Shown here one piece after another: positions 40,684-48,711 of a DNA stretch of 64,000 bases. The translations under genes were made by a program, and so were the position numbers. This DNA is from Fortiea contorta PCC 7126 (lineage in GTDB: Bacteria; Cyanobacteriota; Cyanobacteriia; Cyanobacteriales; Nostocaceae): the NCBI RefSeq assembly GCF_000332295.1, contig NZ_KB235930.1, positions 2,313,395 to 2,377,394 of the forward strand, given 5' to 3'. Position 1 is the first letter of the stretch, and each line of letters opens with the position of its first letter. Under the pieces are notes generated by a model. The model did no database searches. It was not told the DNA's origin and worked only from the letters and a program-made list of their open reading frames with translations.

Positions 40684-42669
40684 CTAAATAAACACTTCCT
40701 CAATTCGGATTTGACGCTTGATATCCAAACTTTTGAGGTATTCAATCGGCTCTGAGGGGTTAAAAACTTTACCATCAAATAAATGAATCGGGTTATCTTC
40801 CCCAATATCGAGTAAGCCCAGATCCCGTGCTGCGGCGCCAAAAACATCTGACCGACAAACTCTATCAATCACATCTACCCAGTTTTTCGGGAAAGCGACT
40901 AAGCCCCAACGTGCTAGTTGAGTGGTCATCCACAAAATTTCTGTGCGATTGGGATAATTAGTTTGATGGAGATAAAACTGGTTGTATGCTGTTAGTTCCT
41001 GGGGTTTGGAACCGTCGCCGCGATCGTAGGGATCAGTAAAACCAGGGCGGATGTATACAGGATCGATATTCAAATACTCAGGACGACAGATTAATTGCAG
41101 AATTTCTTCGCGGTTACGCATGTCGTCGCAGTATTTGCAAGCTTCTAAAAGAGCTTTAATCAGAGCCAGATAGGTTTGGGGATATTGTTGCGCCCAATCT
41201 TCCCGCACACCCAAGACTTTTTTCGGTTGTCCTGACCAAATTTCTAAAGCGGTAGCCGCGACAAAGCCCACATCTTCATGAACGGCGCAGTAATTCCAAG
41301 GTTCACCAGCGCAGTAACCGTCGATTTTGCCGGCTTTAAGTTGGGACACCATTTCTGTTGGTGGTAATACTGTCAAGCTGACATCAACGTCAGGATCAAT
41401 ACCTCCAGCCGCTAGCCAGTAACGCAAGATTAAATTCTGCATGGCTGTGGGATGCACTACTCCCAGAGTGAGAATTTTGTCGGGAGAGGCGTTAATTACA
41501 GTTTTTAAGTCACCTAAGTTTCGCACACCTTGGTCGTAGAGTTTTTTACTGAAGGTGATAGCGTTAGCATTACGAGAGAGGTTGAGGGCGTTGACGATGG
41601 GAATCGGTTTTTTGTCGCCAGCGCCCAAAGTCAGAGCTAAGGGCATTCCTGCGACCATTTGGGCTGCATCTAATCTACCTGTAGCCACACCTTTAGCGAT
41701 TTGGTTCCAGCTAGTTTCGCGGCTGAGGGTGATGTTTTCTAAACCATACTGAGCAAAGAAACCTTTTTCTTGAGCCACGATTAACGGGGCTGCATCGGTA
41801 AGAGGTAAAAAGCCGATGTCGAGGTTGAGTTTTTCTAACCCGTTGCGGGCGGTGACTGCTGTTGTGGTTCGCGAAGCCTGACGTTTTTTAGCGAGTTTTT
41901 GTTGATTGAGGAAGTAAATCATTTCATTCCGCAGATTGTAATAGCTGGGATGCTTGACTACTTCTAAACGCCGACGGGGACGAGAGATGGGGACTTCGAT
42001 AATTTGCCCGATATGAGCTTCTGGGCCATTGGTGAGCATGACGATGCGATCGCTCAATAATAACGCTTCATCGACATCATGTGTCACCATCACACAGGTG
42101 AGGTTATGTTCATTGCAGATTTTCATCAGTTGTTCTTGCAAACTTCCCCGTGTCAGCGCATCCAATGCACCAAATGGTTCATCTAGCAATAACAATTTAG
42201 GACGAATTGCTAAAGCCCGTGCAATAGATACCCGCTGTTTCATCCCACCAGATAACTCATTGGGGCGTTTCTTCGCCGCTAAACGCAACCCCACCATGTC
42301 AATGTGTTCTTCCACAATGGCTCTGCGGTCTGCTTTTGGCTGATTTTGATAAACTTCATCCACCGCCAAGGCGATGTTTTCTCGCACTGTTAGCCAAGGT
42401 AGCAAGGAATAGTTTTGAAATACTACCATCCTATCTGGCCCTGGTTCTCTGACTTCACGCCCTTCTAAAACCACGCCGCCCGTACTAGCTCTATCTAGAC
42501 CGGCGATGATATTTAATAAGGTCGATTTACCACATCCAGAATGTCCAATTAAAGAAACAAATTCCCCTTGTTTAATTTCTAGTTCAATATTTTTTAGAGC
42601 AATATATTGTCCACCATTGGGTAGTGCAAATACTCGATCAACGTGGTCAATTTCCACAAATGTCGTCAT
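40684..42669 (-). CDS. nrtC: Nitrate ABC transporter NrtC, ATPase fused to NrtA-like regulatory domain
   Basis: 661 residues in two parts. Residues ~1-260 are an ABC ATPase (GHSGCGKST, LSGGMKQRVSIARAL, LLLLDEPFGALD). Residues ~280-661 are homologous to the NrtA solute-binding protein (IGFLPLTDAAPLIVAQEKGFF, WNQIAKGVATGRLD, YCAGEPWN). In Synechococcus this C-terminal domain mediates inhibition of uptake by ammonium. Full length, standard architecture. The gap to nrtB is 80 bp. Confidence 0.95.
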   Translation of the reverse strand: MTTFVEIDHVDRVFALPNGGQYIALKNIELEIKQGEFVSLIGHSGCGKSTLLNIIAGLDRASTGGVVLEGREVREPGPDRMVVFQNYSLLPWLTVRENIALAVDEVYQNQPKADRRAIVEEHIDMVGLRLAAKKRPNELSGGMKQRVSIARALAIRPKLLLLDEPFGALDALTRGSLQEQLMKICNEHNLTCVMVTHDVDEALLLSDRIVMLTNGPEAHIGQIIEVPISRPRRRLEVVKHPSYYNLRNEMIYFLNQQKLAKKRQASRTTTAVTARNGLEKLNLDIGFLPLTDAAPLIVAQEKGFFAQYGLENITLSRETSWNQIAKGVATGRLDAAQMVAGMPLALTLGAGDKKPIPIVNALNLSRNANAITFSKKLYDQGVRNLGDLKTVINASPDKILTLGVVHPTAMQNLILRYWLAAGGIDPDVDVSLTVLPPTEMVSQLKAGKIDGYCAGEPWNYCAVHEDVGFVAATALEIWSGQPKKVLGVREDWAQQYPQTYLALIKALLEACKYCDDMRNREEILQLICRPEYLNIDPVYIRPGFTDPYDRGDGSKPQELTAYNQFYLHQTNYPNRTEILWMTTQLARWGLVAFPKNWVDVIDRVCRSDVFGAAARDLGLLDIGEDNPIHLFDGKVFNPSEPIEYLKSLDIKRQIRIEEVFI

Positions 42670-42749
42670 TTTTATTTGTCCTTTTTATTCATACTTGCCA
42701 AAATGGCTAACGACTAATGACCTATCCTTCGTTAATTATTGACAAATTT

Positions 42750-43580
42750 TTAAGGGACAACTTTACTAGCAATCAAACCAACTAATCTATCTAACATTAA
42801 GCCCACTAAACCCACATAAATTAGTGCCAAAATCATTTCACTCATATTAGTCTCAGTGTTGGAATTAAAAGCATCCCAAATAAATGAACCAATTCCTACA
42901 CCACCGACTAACATTTCTGCTGCCACAATTGCTAACCAAGATAAACCAATACCAATTCTTAAACCTGTAAATATGTAGGGAACTGTAGCAGGTAAAAGAA
43001 TTTTAATGAAATATTTTGCCCCCGATAAACGTAAAACTTTAGCGACATTTCTATAGTCTTGGGGTAGCTGTTGTACACCAACTGTGGTATTGATAATAAT
43101 CGGCCAAATAGATGTGATGAAAATCACGAAAATAGCTGAAGGATTTGCTTGTTGGAATGCTGCTAGAGAAATTGGCAACCACGCTAGCGGCGGTACAGTT
43201 CTTAGTACTTGAAAGAGCGGATCTACGGCACTATAAACTAATTGATTCGCGCCAATTAAAATTCCCAAAGTTATCCCCACTAAGGCGGATAAACTAAAGC
43301 CTAGTCCGACTCTTCCCAAACTAGTCAGTATCTGCCAACCTAAACCTTTATCATTTTCACCATTATCAAAGAAAGGATTAATAATAAAAGGATTCCATGT
43401 GTCTTGAATGACTTTAATCGGCCCAGGTAATTTAAATCCTGGATTTATACAAAGCAGTTGCCAAATTATTAAAAAGATGAGGAGTGCTACTATGGGAGGC
43501 AGAATTTTTTTAAAAAACACATTTGTGCTTTTATTTGATGACTTTCTTTTTTTAGTTCGACCCTGAAGAGTTGCAGTCAT
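42750..43580 (-). CDS. nrtB: Nitrate ABC transporter permease NrtB
   Basis: A 276-residue inner-membrane permease of the binding-protein-dependent transport family. The EAA loop region reads LPQDYRNVAKVLRLSGAKYFIKILLPATVPYIFTGLRIG. About six membrane helices follow a basic N-terminal tail (RTKKRKSSNK). PPLAWLPISLAAF is typical of the nitrate/taurine subfamily. The 100-bp leader before it holds a strong hairpin (43643-43665). Confidence 0.95.
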   Translation of the reverse strand: MTATLQGRTKKRKSSNKSTNVFFKKILPPIVALLIFLIIWQLLCINPGFKLPGPIKVIQDTWNPFIINPFFDNGENDKGLGWQILTSLGRVGLGFSLSALVGITLGILIGANQLVYSAVDPLFQVLRTVPPLAWLPISLAAFQQANPSAIFVIFITSIWPIIINTTVGVQQLPQDYRNVAKVLRLSGAKYFIKILLPATVPYIFTGLRIGIGLSWLAIVAAEMLVGGVGIGSFIWDAFNSNTETNMSEMILALIYVGLVGLMLDRLVGLIASKVVP

Positions 43581-43642
43581 TGGATAGATTCTCCCGTTTT
43601 AATTGTTTCAACTTGATTGCTAAGATTTACCAACTGTGTGAA

Positions 43643-43665
43643 GAGACGTTACATAATAACGTCTC
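43643..43665 (-). other. Hairpin between nrtA and nrtB
   Basis: A perfect 9-bp stem GAGACGTTA / TAACGTCTC with a 5-nt loop. It could set nrtA at a higher mRNA level than the downstream genes by 3'-end protection or partial termination, as expected for binding proteins. It is also a member of a dispersed hairpin family. Confidence 0.65.
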
Positions 43666-43680
43666 GGCTTGATTTTTTAG

Positions 43681-44997
43681 TTAAGCTTTCTTGATTTTTA
43701 AATTCTTCAAGTACTCTTCCGGCTTATCTGGGTCGAATTTAACGCCATCAAAGAAAGTCTCAATTCCACGGGAAGAACTAGCAGGAATTTCTGCAACACC
43801 AAGACTCTTAGCGGCTTGTTTCCATAAATCTTCTTTATTTACTTGGTCTACAATTTCTTTGACCTTAGTATTAGCTGGAAGTTTACCCCAGCGGATATTT
43901 TCTGTTAAGAACCAAATATCATGACTCTTATAAGGATAAGAAGCGTTATTTTCCCAGAATTTCATGCGATAGGGAAAATCTTTAACTGTGCGTCCATGAC
44001 CATAGTCAATATTACCTTGAGCACGGTCGAGAATATCTGCAGCAGCGACGTTAAAATATTTGCGATCGCTACAAATTTTGCACATTTCTGCTTTATTTTC
44101 GGCTTTATCGCACCATTGCTGGGCTTCCATAAGTCCCATCAACAAAGCCTGGGTTGCATTGGGATTTTTATCAACCCAATCTTTCCGCATGGTGAAGGCT
44201 TTTTCTGGGTGGTTGTTCCACAATTCGCCTGTCACTAAGGCGGTGTAACCTAATTTTTGGCTAACTAGTTGGGCGTTCCACGGTTCACCGACACAAAAGG
44301 CGTCTACTGTACCCACTTTCATGTTGGCTACCATTTGTGGTGGTGGAACTACTTCTAAGCCTACGTCTTGATCGGGATCAATACCGCCAGCGGCTAACCA
44401 GTAACGCATCCATAAATCGTGGGTACCGCCAGGAAATGTCACGGCTACTTTCATGGCTTGTTTAGCAGCTTTTGCTTTATCTGCTAAGGCTTTGAGTGCT
44501 TTGCTATCTGCGGAAATTTTCAAGTCTTGATATTTATCGGCGACGGAGATAGCCTGACCGTTCACATTTAATCTGGCGAGAATGTATAGAGGTACTTTAT
44601 CGCTGATGGTGATCAGGTAGGGCATGGGGCTAAGGATATGGGAGCCATCAATTCCATTACCTGCAGAACCGATTTTTAAGTCTTCGCGGACTACTACCCA
44701 TGATTTTTCTTTTTTGAGTTCGACATCAGTCATCCCATATTTGGCAAAGAAGCCTTTCTCTTTGGCAATAATTAGGGGTGCGGAGTCGGTGAGGGGAATA
44801 AATCCTAGTTTGGCTTTGGTGGTTTCGACTTTCGGTGCATTACTGACTGCACTCACATTAGCTGCTTTCTCTGTACCGCCGCTAGGAGCAGTGTTGTCTG
44901 CACTAGAGTTATTGGATGAGCAACCATGCACCAAGATAGTAGCAGCAGATGCAGATGCAGCGGTGATGATGAATTTTCTGCGGGTAAAGTTGGTCAT
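43681..44997 (-). CDS. nrtA: Nitrate-binding lipoprotein NrtA
   Basis: A 438-residue solute-binding protein that captures nitrate/nitrite outside the inner membrane. It starts MTNFTRRKFIITAASASAAT, a twin-arginine-like signal, and the lipobox ILVHGC gives lipidation at about residue 26. A Ser/Asn linker and then KLGFIPLTDSAPLIIAKEKGFFAKYG, DGSHILSPMPYLIT and FCVGEPWN follow. The ATG at 44997 is chosen because the upstream frame (to 45144) reads through a dispersed repeat. It is 170 bp after nirA. Confidence 0.95.
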   Translation of the reverse strand: MTNFTRRKFIITAASASAATILVHGCSSNNSSADNTAPSGGTEKAANVSAVSNAPKVETTKAKLGFIPLTDSAPLIIAKEKGFFAKYGMTDVELKKEKSWVVVREDLKIGSAGNGIDGSHILSPMPYLITISDKVPLYILARLNVNGQAISVADKYQDLKISADSKALKALADKAKAAKQAMKVAVTFPGGTHDLWMRYWLAAGGIDPDQDVGLEVVPPPQMVANMKVGTVDAFCVGEPWNAQLVSQKLGYTALVTGELWNNHPEKAFTMRKDWVDKNPNATQALLMGLMEAQQWCDKAENKAEMCKICSDRKYFNVAAADILDRAQGNIDYGHGRTVKDFPYRMKFWENNASYPYKSHDIWFLTENIRWGKLPANTKVKEIVDQVNKEDLWKQAAKSLGVAEIPASSSRGIETFFDGVKFDPDKPEEYLKNLKIKKA

Positions 44998-45084
44998 TTG
45001 TGGGGTGATGATTGTTTTGGGTTTGTTGGTGTCAGTTTCGGAACTTCTCCCTTGAAGTTCCAGATTTCGCAGCCTTGCAAAATT

Positions 45085-45140
45085 AATGAAATAGTCTGTA
45101 GCGAGGACTTTAGTCCTCTTTTTGAGTGCTTCATCGCTCA
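45085..45140 (-). repeat. Dispersed repeat (GAGGACTAAAGTCCTC type) between nirA and nrtA
   Basis: On the minus strand GAGCGATGAAGCACTC is followed by GAGGACTAAAGTCCTC and GCTAC. The same order (GTAGTAAGCACT, AAGGACTGAAGTCCTT, ACTAC) makes up the palindromic element at 48614-48668. It forms a hairpin GAGGACT-AAAGTCCTC in the operon mRNA. Confidence 0.6.
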
Positions 45141-45167
45141 CCACAAACTGATCAAAATTAATGTCAG

Positions 45168-46787
45168 CTATGAAACTGCAGTTGATACCAAAGCTTCTGG
45201 CCTTGGTTGGGCTTGGAAATGTTCGATTAATAAATTCCGTAACACTGGCTGTAAATCTTCGCAGGGTACGCCTTTGGTGACGCAGGTTCCGAGTTGGGCG
45301 TCTTTACCGACTTTACCGCCCATATAGATGTCAACGCCGTCAACAGCTTTGCCATTTTTGCGGGCTTTGGTACCCATTAAGCCGATATCTGCAACTTGGG
45401 GTTGTCCGCAGGAGTTAGGACAACCAGTCCAGTGAATTCGCACTGGATGAGTCAGGATTAACTCGGCTTCTAAGGCTTTGATCATTTCTTGGGCGCGGTT
45501 TTTGGTTTCGATGAGGGCGAAGTTACAAAATTGTGCGCCTGTACAAGAAACGAGCGATCGCGTTAATAAACCAGGATCTATGGCAAACTTCTCTAGGAGA
45601 GGTTCTGATAAGAATGTCGCTAGTCGGGAATCTGGGACGTGGGGAATAATCAGGTTTTGCTCTACGGTGATGCGGATTTCACCGCTACCGTAAACTTCCG
45701 CTAATCGGGCGATCGCAAACATATCTTCTGCATACAGCCGACCAACGGGTATATGTATACCCACGTAGTTTAACCCGGATTGCTTTTGTTTGTATACGCC
45801 GATGTGGTCGCGTTTTTCCCAGTCGATTTCGTCTTTCGGGGCTGCGGGTGATAATGTTTTCCCTAAGCGCTTTTCGACTTCTGCACGGAATTTTTCTAAA
45901 CCCCATTCGTCAATCAGCCACATCAAGCGGGCTTTTTGGCGATTGCCTCTTAAGCCGTGATCCCGATAAACTTCCAATACGGCTCTACATACTGCAACTA
46001 CGTCTGTGGGAGTTACCCACGCATTCAAGGGAATCGCCGCTTCGCAGCGTTTGGCTGAGAAGAAGCCACCCACAAGGATATTGAAGCCGAATATTTTTTG
46101 GGTGGTGGGGACAGGATTTCCCCCTGTCTCCCCATCTTCCCATCTCCCCATCTCTTCTCGAAACGCTGGGACAAAAGCCAAATCATTAATTTCGGCGTGG
46201 ACAGAATTGTCTCTACCACCAGCGATCGCTATGTTAAATTTACGGGGTAGATTGGTAAATTCTGCGTTTCCTTCCCCTTTATTGGTCAGCATATCTTGAA
46301 TTTGCTGCACCAATTCCCGCGTATCAAACAACTCGTCTGCATCCAACCCGGCGACGGGATCGCCTGTGATGTTGCGTACATTGTCCATCCCAGATTGGAC
46401 GCTGGTTAAACCAACAGCATGAAATCTATTGAAGATATCCGGTAAATCTTCAATCCTGATTCCCCGCAATTGCAGATTCTGCCTCGTGGTAATATCAGCG
46501 TTGCCATCATCGCCGTAACGTTGCACTACTTCCGCTAATACACGCAGTTGTTGACTGGTGATAATACCGTTTGGTAAGCGCATCCGCATCATGAACTTAC
46601 CCGGTGTAACTGGGCGAAAAAATACACCTACCCACTTGAGACGATGTTCGCGGTCGGTCGCGTCCATTGCTTCCCATCCCAGAGATGCAAATTTTTCAAT
46701 CTCTGTTTTGACGGCGAGTCCATCTTTTTCGGCTTTGAATTTTTCAAACTTGTTCAGACTGGTTGTGGTAGTTGCTGTGTCTGTCAT
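45168..46787 (-). CDS. nirA: Ferredoxin-nitrite reductase, carrying an in-frame repeat insertion
   Basis: A 539-residue enzyme that reduces nitrite to ammonium using ferredoxin, siroheme and a [4Fe-4S] cluster. Cluster ligands are seen in SCTGAQFCNFAL and TGCPNSCGQPQ. The N-terminal WVGVFFRPVTPGKFMMRMRLPNG and the ITTRQNLQLRGI segments are typical. Between FVPAF and FGFNILVGGFFS, where relatives have about 4 residues, this protein has 23 (residues 210-232, Gly/Glu-rich). They are encoded by GAGATGGG-type octamer units at 46092-46160. The frame is kept. First gene of the operon, with an NtcA promoter upstream. Confidence 0.95.
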   Translation of the reverse strand: MTDTATTTTSLNKFEKFKAEKDGLAVKTEIEKFASLGWEAMDATDREHRLKWVGVFFRPVTPGKFMMRMRLPNGIITSQQLRVLAEVVQRYGDDGNADITTRQNLQLRGIRIEDLPDIFNRFHAVGLTSVQSGMDNVRNITGDPVAGLDADELFDTRELVQQIQDMLTNKGEGNAEFTNLPRKFNIAIAGGRDNSVHAEINDLAFVPAFREEMGRWEDGETGGNPVPTTQKIFGFNILVGGFFSAKRCEAAIPLNAWVTPTDVVAVCRAVLEVYRDHGLRGNRQKARLMWLIDEWGLEKFRAEVEKRLGKTLSPAAPKDEIDWEKRDHIGVYKQKQSGLNYVGIHIPVGRLYAEDMFAIARLAEVYGSGEIRITVEQNLIIPHVPDSRLATFLSEPLLEKFAIDPGLLTRSLVSCTGAQFCNFALIETKNRAQEMIKALEAELILTHPVRIHWTGCPNSCGQPQVADIGLMGTKARKNGKAVDGVDIYMGGKVGKDAQLGTCVTKGVPCEDLQPVLRNLLIEHFQAQPRPEALVSTAVS

Positions 46788-46933
46788 AATTCGTAATTCT
46801 TACACGGCCAGGGGTTCACTGAAACTGGAATTATGGGCTTGGGTCTACTTCACAGGTCATTTGTATATTTACTTAAATGCTTATTTGTCAATACTGAGCA
46901 GTTACTGAATGTGTAACGATTTACATGATTTTC

Positions 46934-46975
46934 AGGTTAATGGCATTTTTCCGCTAAAATCGTATAAATAGCTAC
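46934..46975 (-). promoter_or_regulatory. NtcA-activated promoter of the nirA operon
   Basis: On the minus strand GTAGCTATTTATAC fits the NtcA consensus GTA-N8-TAC (46962-46975). Exactly 22 bp later is TAACCT, matching the -10 form TA-N3-T (46934-46939). This is the canonical class II NtcA promoter layout. A transcription start near 46927 would give a leader of about 140 nt. A dyad TGTAA-CGAT-TTACA lies at 46912-46925, just after the predicted start. NtcB would be expected to act here too; its site is not identified. Confidence 0.85.
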
Positions 46976-47310
46976 GAAATAAATGTAAAAATGCTGAATT
47001 TGAATTGTTCGTATGCAGTTTTTGCATTCACTTCAGCTAATTAAGCGACTCAAAGCATTTTAAAAGGGAACAGGGAACGGGGAACAAAAAACAATATATG
47101 TAATTAATTTTCTCTAAGTACTTATGGAGTACGAGTAGTCGGTAAATTTTCGGTACCCAACCCACAAAGCGTGAAATTTGGTTATATCTGGCAAATAACA
47201 CGTATCTTTACAGAATTAACTTATATTCTTAACCGCAATCAAACCTATAATTACTGTATGAAATATTAGAAGTTACACAAGCAATTTTACTGAAATTGCG
47301 GGAGTTAATC

Positions 47311-47877
47311 ATGAAAATCAAACTAGCGTCATTAACAGTTGGTGCGATGATGGGAGCGATCGCTCTCACAGCCAACTTCAATCAACCAAGTTACGCCCAA
47401 AACTCTACCTTCTACTGCGGTGTGAGTCAAGGCGCACCAGCAACCATAGCCAGAACACCCAACGGAAACATCACAGTTATTCGTTGGGTTTCGGCCCACT
47501 TCGACGAAGCTGGTTACGACCCCCAGAGGCGTTGTGAAGAAGTATCTGGACGTTTCCAAACATACAAAAACAACGGTACTTTAAATTACATCACCACAGG
47601 TATCATGAATAGTCAACCAGTTGTCTGTGTCAGCAGTACCAACGGTGGTGGTTGTAACGGATTGCTGTTTACCCTGAAGCCGAGACAAAACGCCAGCAAA
47701 GTCGTTCAACAGTTGTTTAATGTCCGCGTGGGTGCTTCTGGGCCATTAAACGAGAGTTCAGAACGTGTATATATAGATGTCAACCAACTGCTAAATTCCT
47801 CTGCGACAGAAAACAATAACTCACCCAACGAAAAACCCAAGCTACCTACACCAGGAAATAGCCAACCACTGTTTTAA
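47311..47877 (+). CDS. COP23-domain exported protein
   Basis: A 188-residue protein with a clear Sec signal peptide (MKIKLASLTVGAMMGAIALT, cleavage after SYA near residue 29). It has the COP23 domain pattern: FYCGVSQGAPATIARTPNG, then VIRWVSAHF, RRCEEVSGRFQ, and paired cysteines in VCVSSTNGGGCNGLLFTL. The ATG at 47311 has GGGAG 6 bp upstream; the in-frame TTG at 47296 is unlikely. COP23 proteins are cyanobacterial, exported and of unknown function. It is followed 2 bp later by a protease gene, so the two are probably an operon. Confidence 0.85.
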   Translation: MKIKLASLTVGAMMGAIALTANFNQPSYAQNSTFYCGVSQGAPATIARTPNGNITVIRWVSAHFDEAGYDPQRRCEEVSGRFQTYKNNGTLNYITTGIMNSQPVVCVSSTNGGGCNGLLFTLKPRQNASKVVQQLFNVRVGASGPLNESSERVYIDVNQLLNSSATENNNSPNEKPKLPTPGNSQPLF

Positions 47878-47879
47878 CA

Positions 47880-48608
47880 GTGAAAAATAGAACTCTCGTC
47901 TTTTTAATTGTTTGTCTTAGTAGTATCTTTCTCTCAGTTTCAGTCAAAGCGCTTCCCATCACATCACCACAAATTTATCAACAAGCACAAGCAATTACAG
48001 TCAAAGTTTTATCAGGGGATACATCAGGTTCTGGAACTTTAATTCAGCGACAAGGACGAACTTATACAGTTATTACAAATCAGCACGTCCTCACACCAGG
48101 ACAGGGTAGCAGATATCGCATCCAAACACCTGATGGTCGCATCTATCCAGCAACTGTATCGCCGTCAAAAAATCAAATTTATCGTCAAGATTTAGGGTTG
48201 CTACAGTTTTTTAGTCGCCAGAAAACCTACTCAGTTGCATTACTCAATACTTCAGCAAATATTGAAGCAGAAGCAACAGTATTTGCAGCCGGTTTTCCCA
48301 TCAATTCATCAGGATTAGTGCTGACAACTGGGCGAATTTCCCTATTACTAGACAAACCATTAAATGACGGATATCAGATTGGTTACACCAACCAAATTCA
48401 CAAAGGAATGAGTGGAGGAGCATTATTAAATCTGCATGGTGAAGTTATCGGTATTAATGGTAGACACGCCTACCCATTATGGAACAATCCCGATATTTTT
48501 GCTGATGGTTCCACACCATCAACTAACCTCCAACAACAGATAAATCAACTGAGTTGGGCGATTCCCATGCAGAGTTTTTTAAAACTAATCACTCAATTTG
48601 CTCTTTAG
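47880..48608 (+). CDS. Secreted trypsin-like serine protease
   Basis: A 242-residue protein with a signal peptide (VFLIVCLSSIFLSVSVKA). The chymotrypsin-fold triad is His in ITNQHVLTPG, Asp in QDLGLLQF and Ser in KGMSGGALLN. There is no PDZ domain, so it differs from Deg/HtrA proteases. The start is GTG at 47880, 2 bp after the COP23 stop. A second, related protease gene follows 100 bp downstream. Confidence 0.85.
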   Translation: MKNRTLVFLIVCLSSIFLSVSVKALPITSPQIYQQAQAITVKVLSGDTSGSGTLIQRQGRTYTVITNQHVLTPGQGSRYRIQTPDGRIYPATVSPSKNQIYRQDLGLLQFFSRQKTYSVALLNTSANIEAEATVFAAGFPINSSGLVLTTGRISLLLDKPLNDGYQIGYTNQIHKGMSGGALLNLHGEVIGINGRHAYPLWNNPDIFADGSTPSTNLQQQINQLSWAIPMQSFLKLITQFAL

Positions 48609-48613
48609 ATTAG

Positions 48614-48668
48614 TTCGTAGTAAGCACTCTAGTGCTTAAGATTCAAGGACTGAAGTCCTTACTACGAA
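48614..48668 (+). repeat. Three-stem palindromic repeat
   Basis: Outer arms TTCGTAGTAAG and CTTACTACGAA (perfect 11 bp) enclose two hairpins, AAGCAC-TCTA-GTGCTT (48622-48637) and AAGGAC-TGAA-GTCCTT (48645-48660). The folded RNA or DNA would be a three-way junction. It begins 5 bp after a protease stop codon. Confidence 0.8.
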
Positions 48669-48711
48669 CCCCTACTAAACCCAATTTGTTGAACTATTAG
48701 GAAATCGAATT

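Noticed and set aside
44998-45144. Longer nrtA start at 45144
   Set aside because: The extra 49 codons lie in repeat DNA and would bury the signal peptide.
46912-46925. Dyad TGTAA-CGAT-TTACA as the NtcA site
   Set aside because: Its GTA and TAC are 6 bp apart, not 8. The 46962-46975 site fits the consensus and the -10 spacing.
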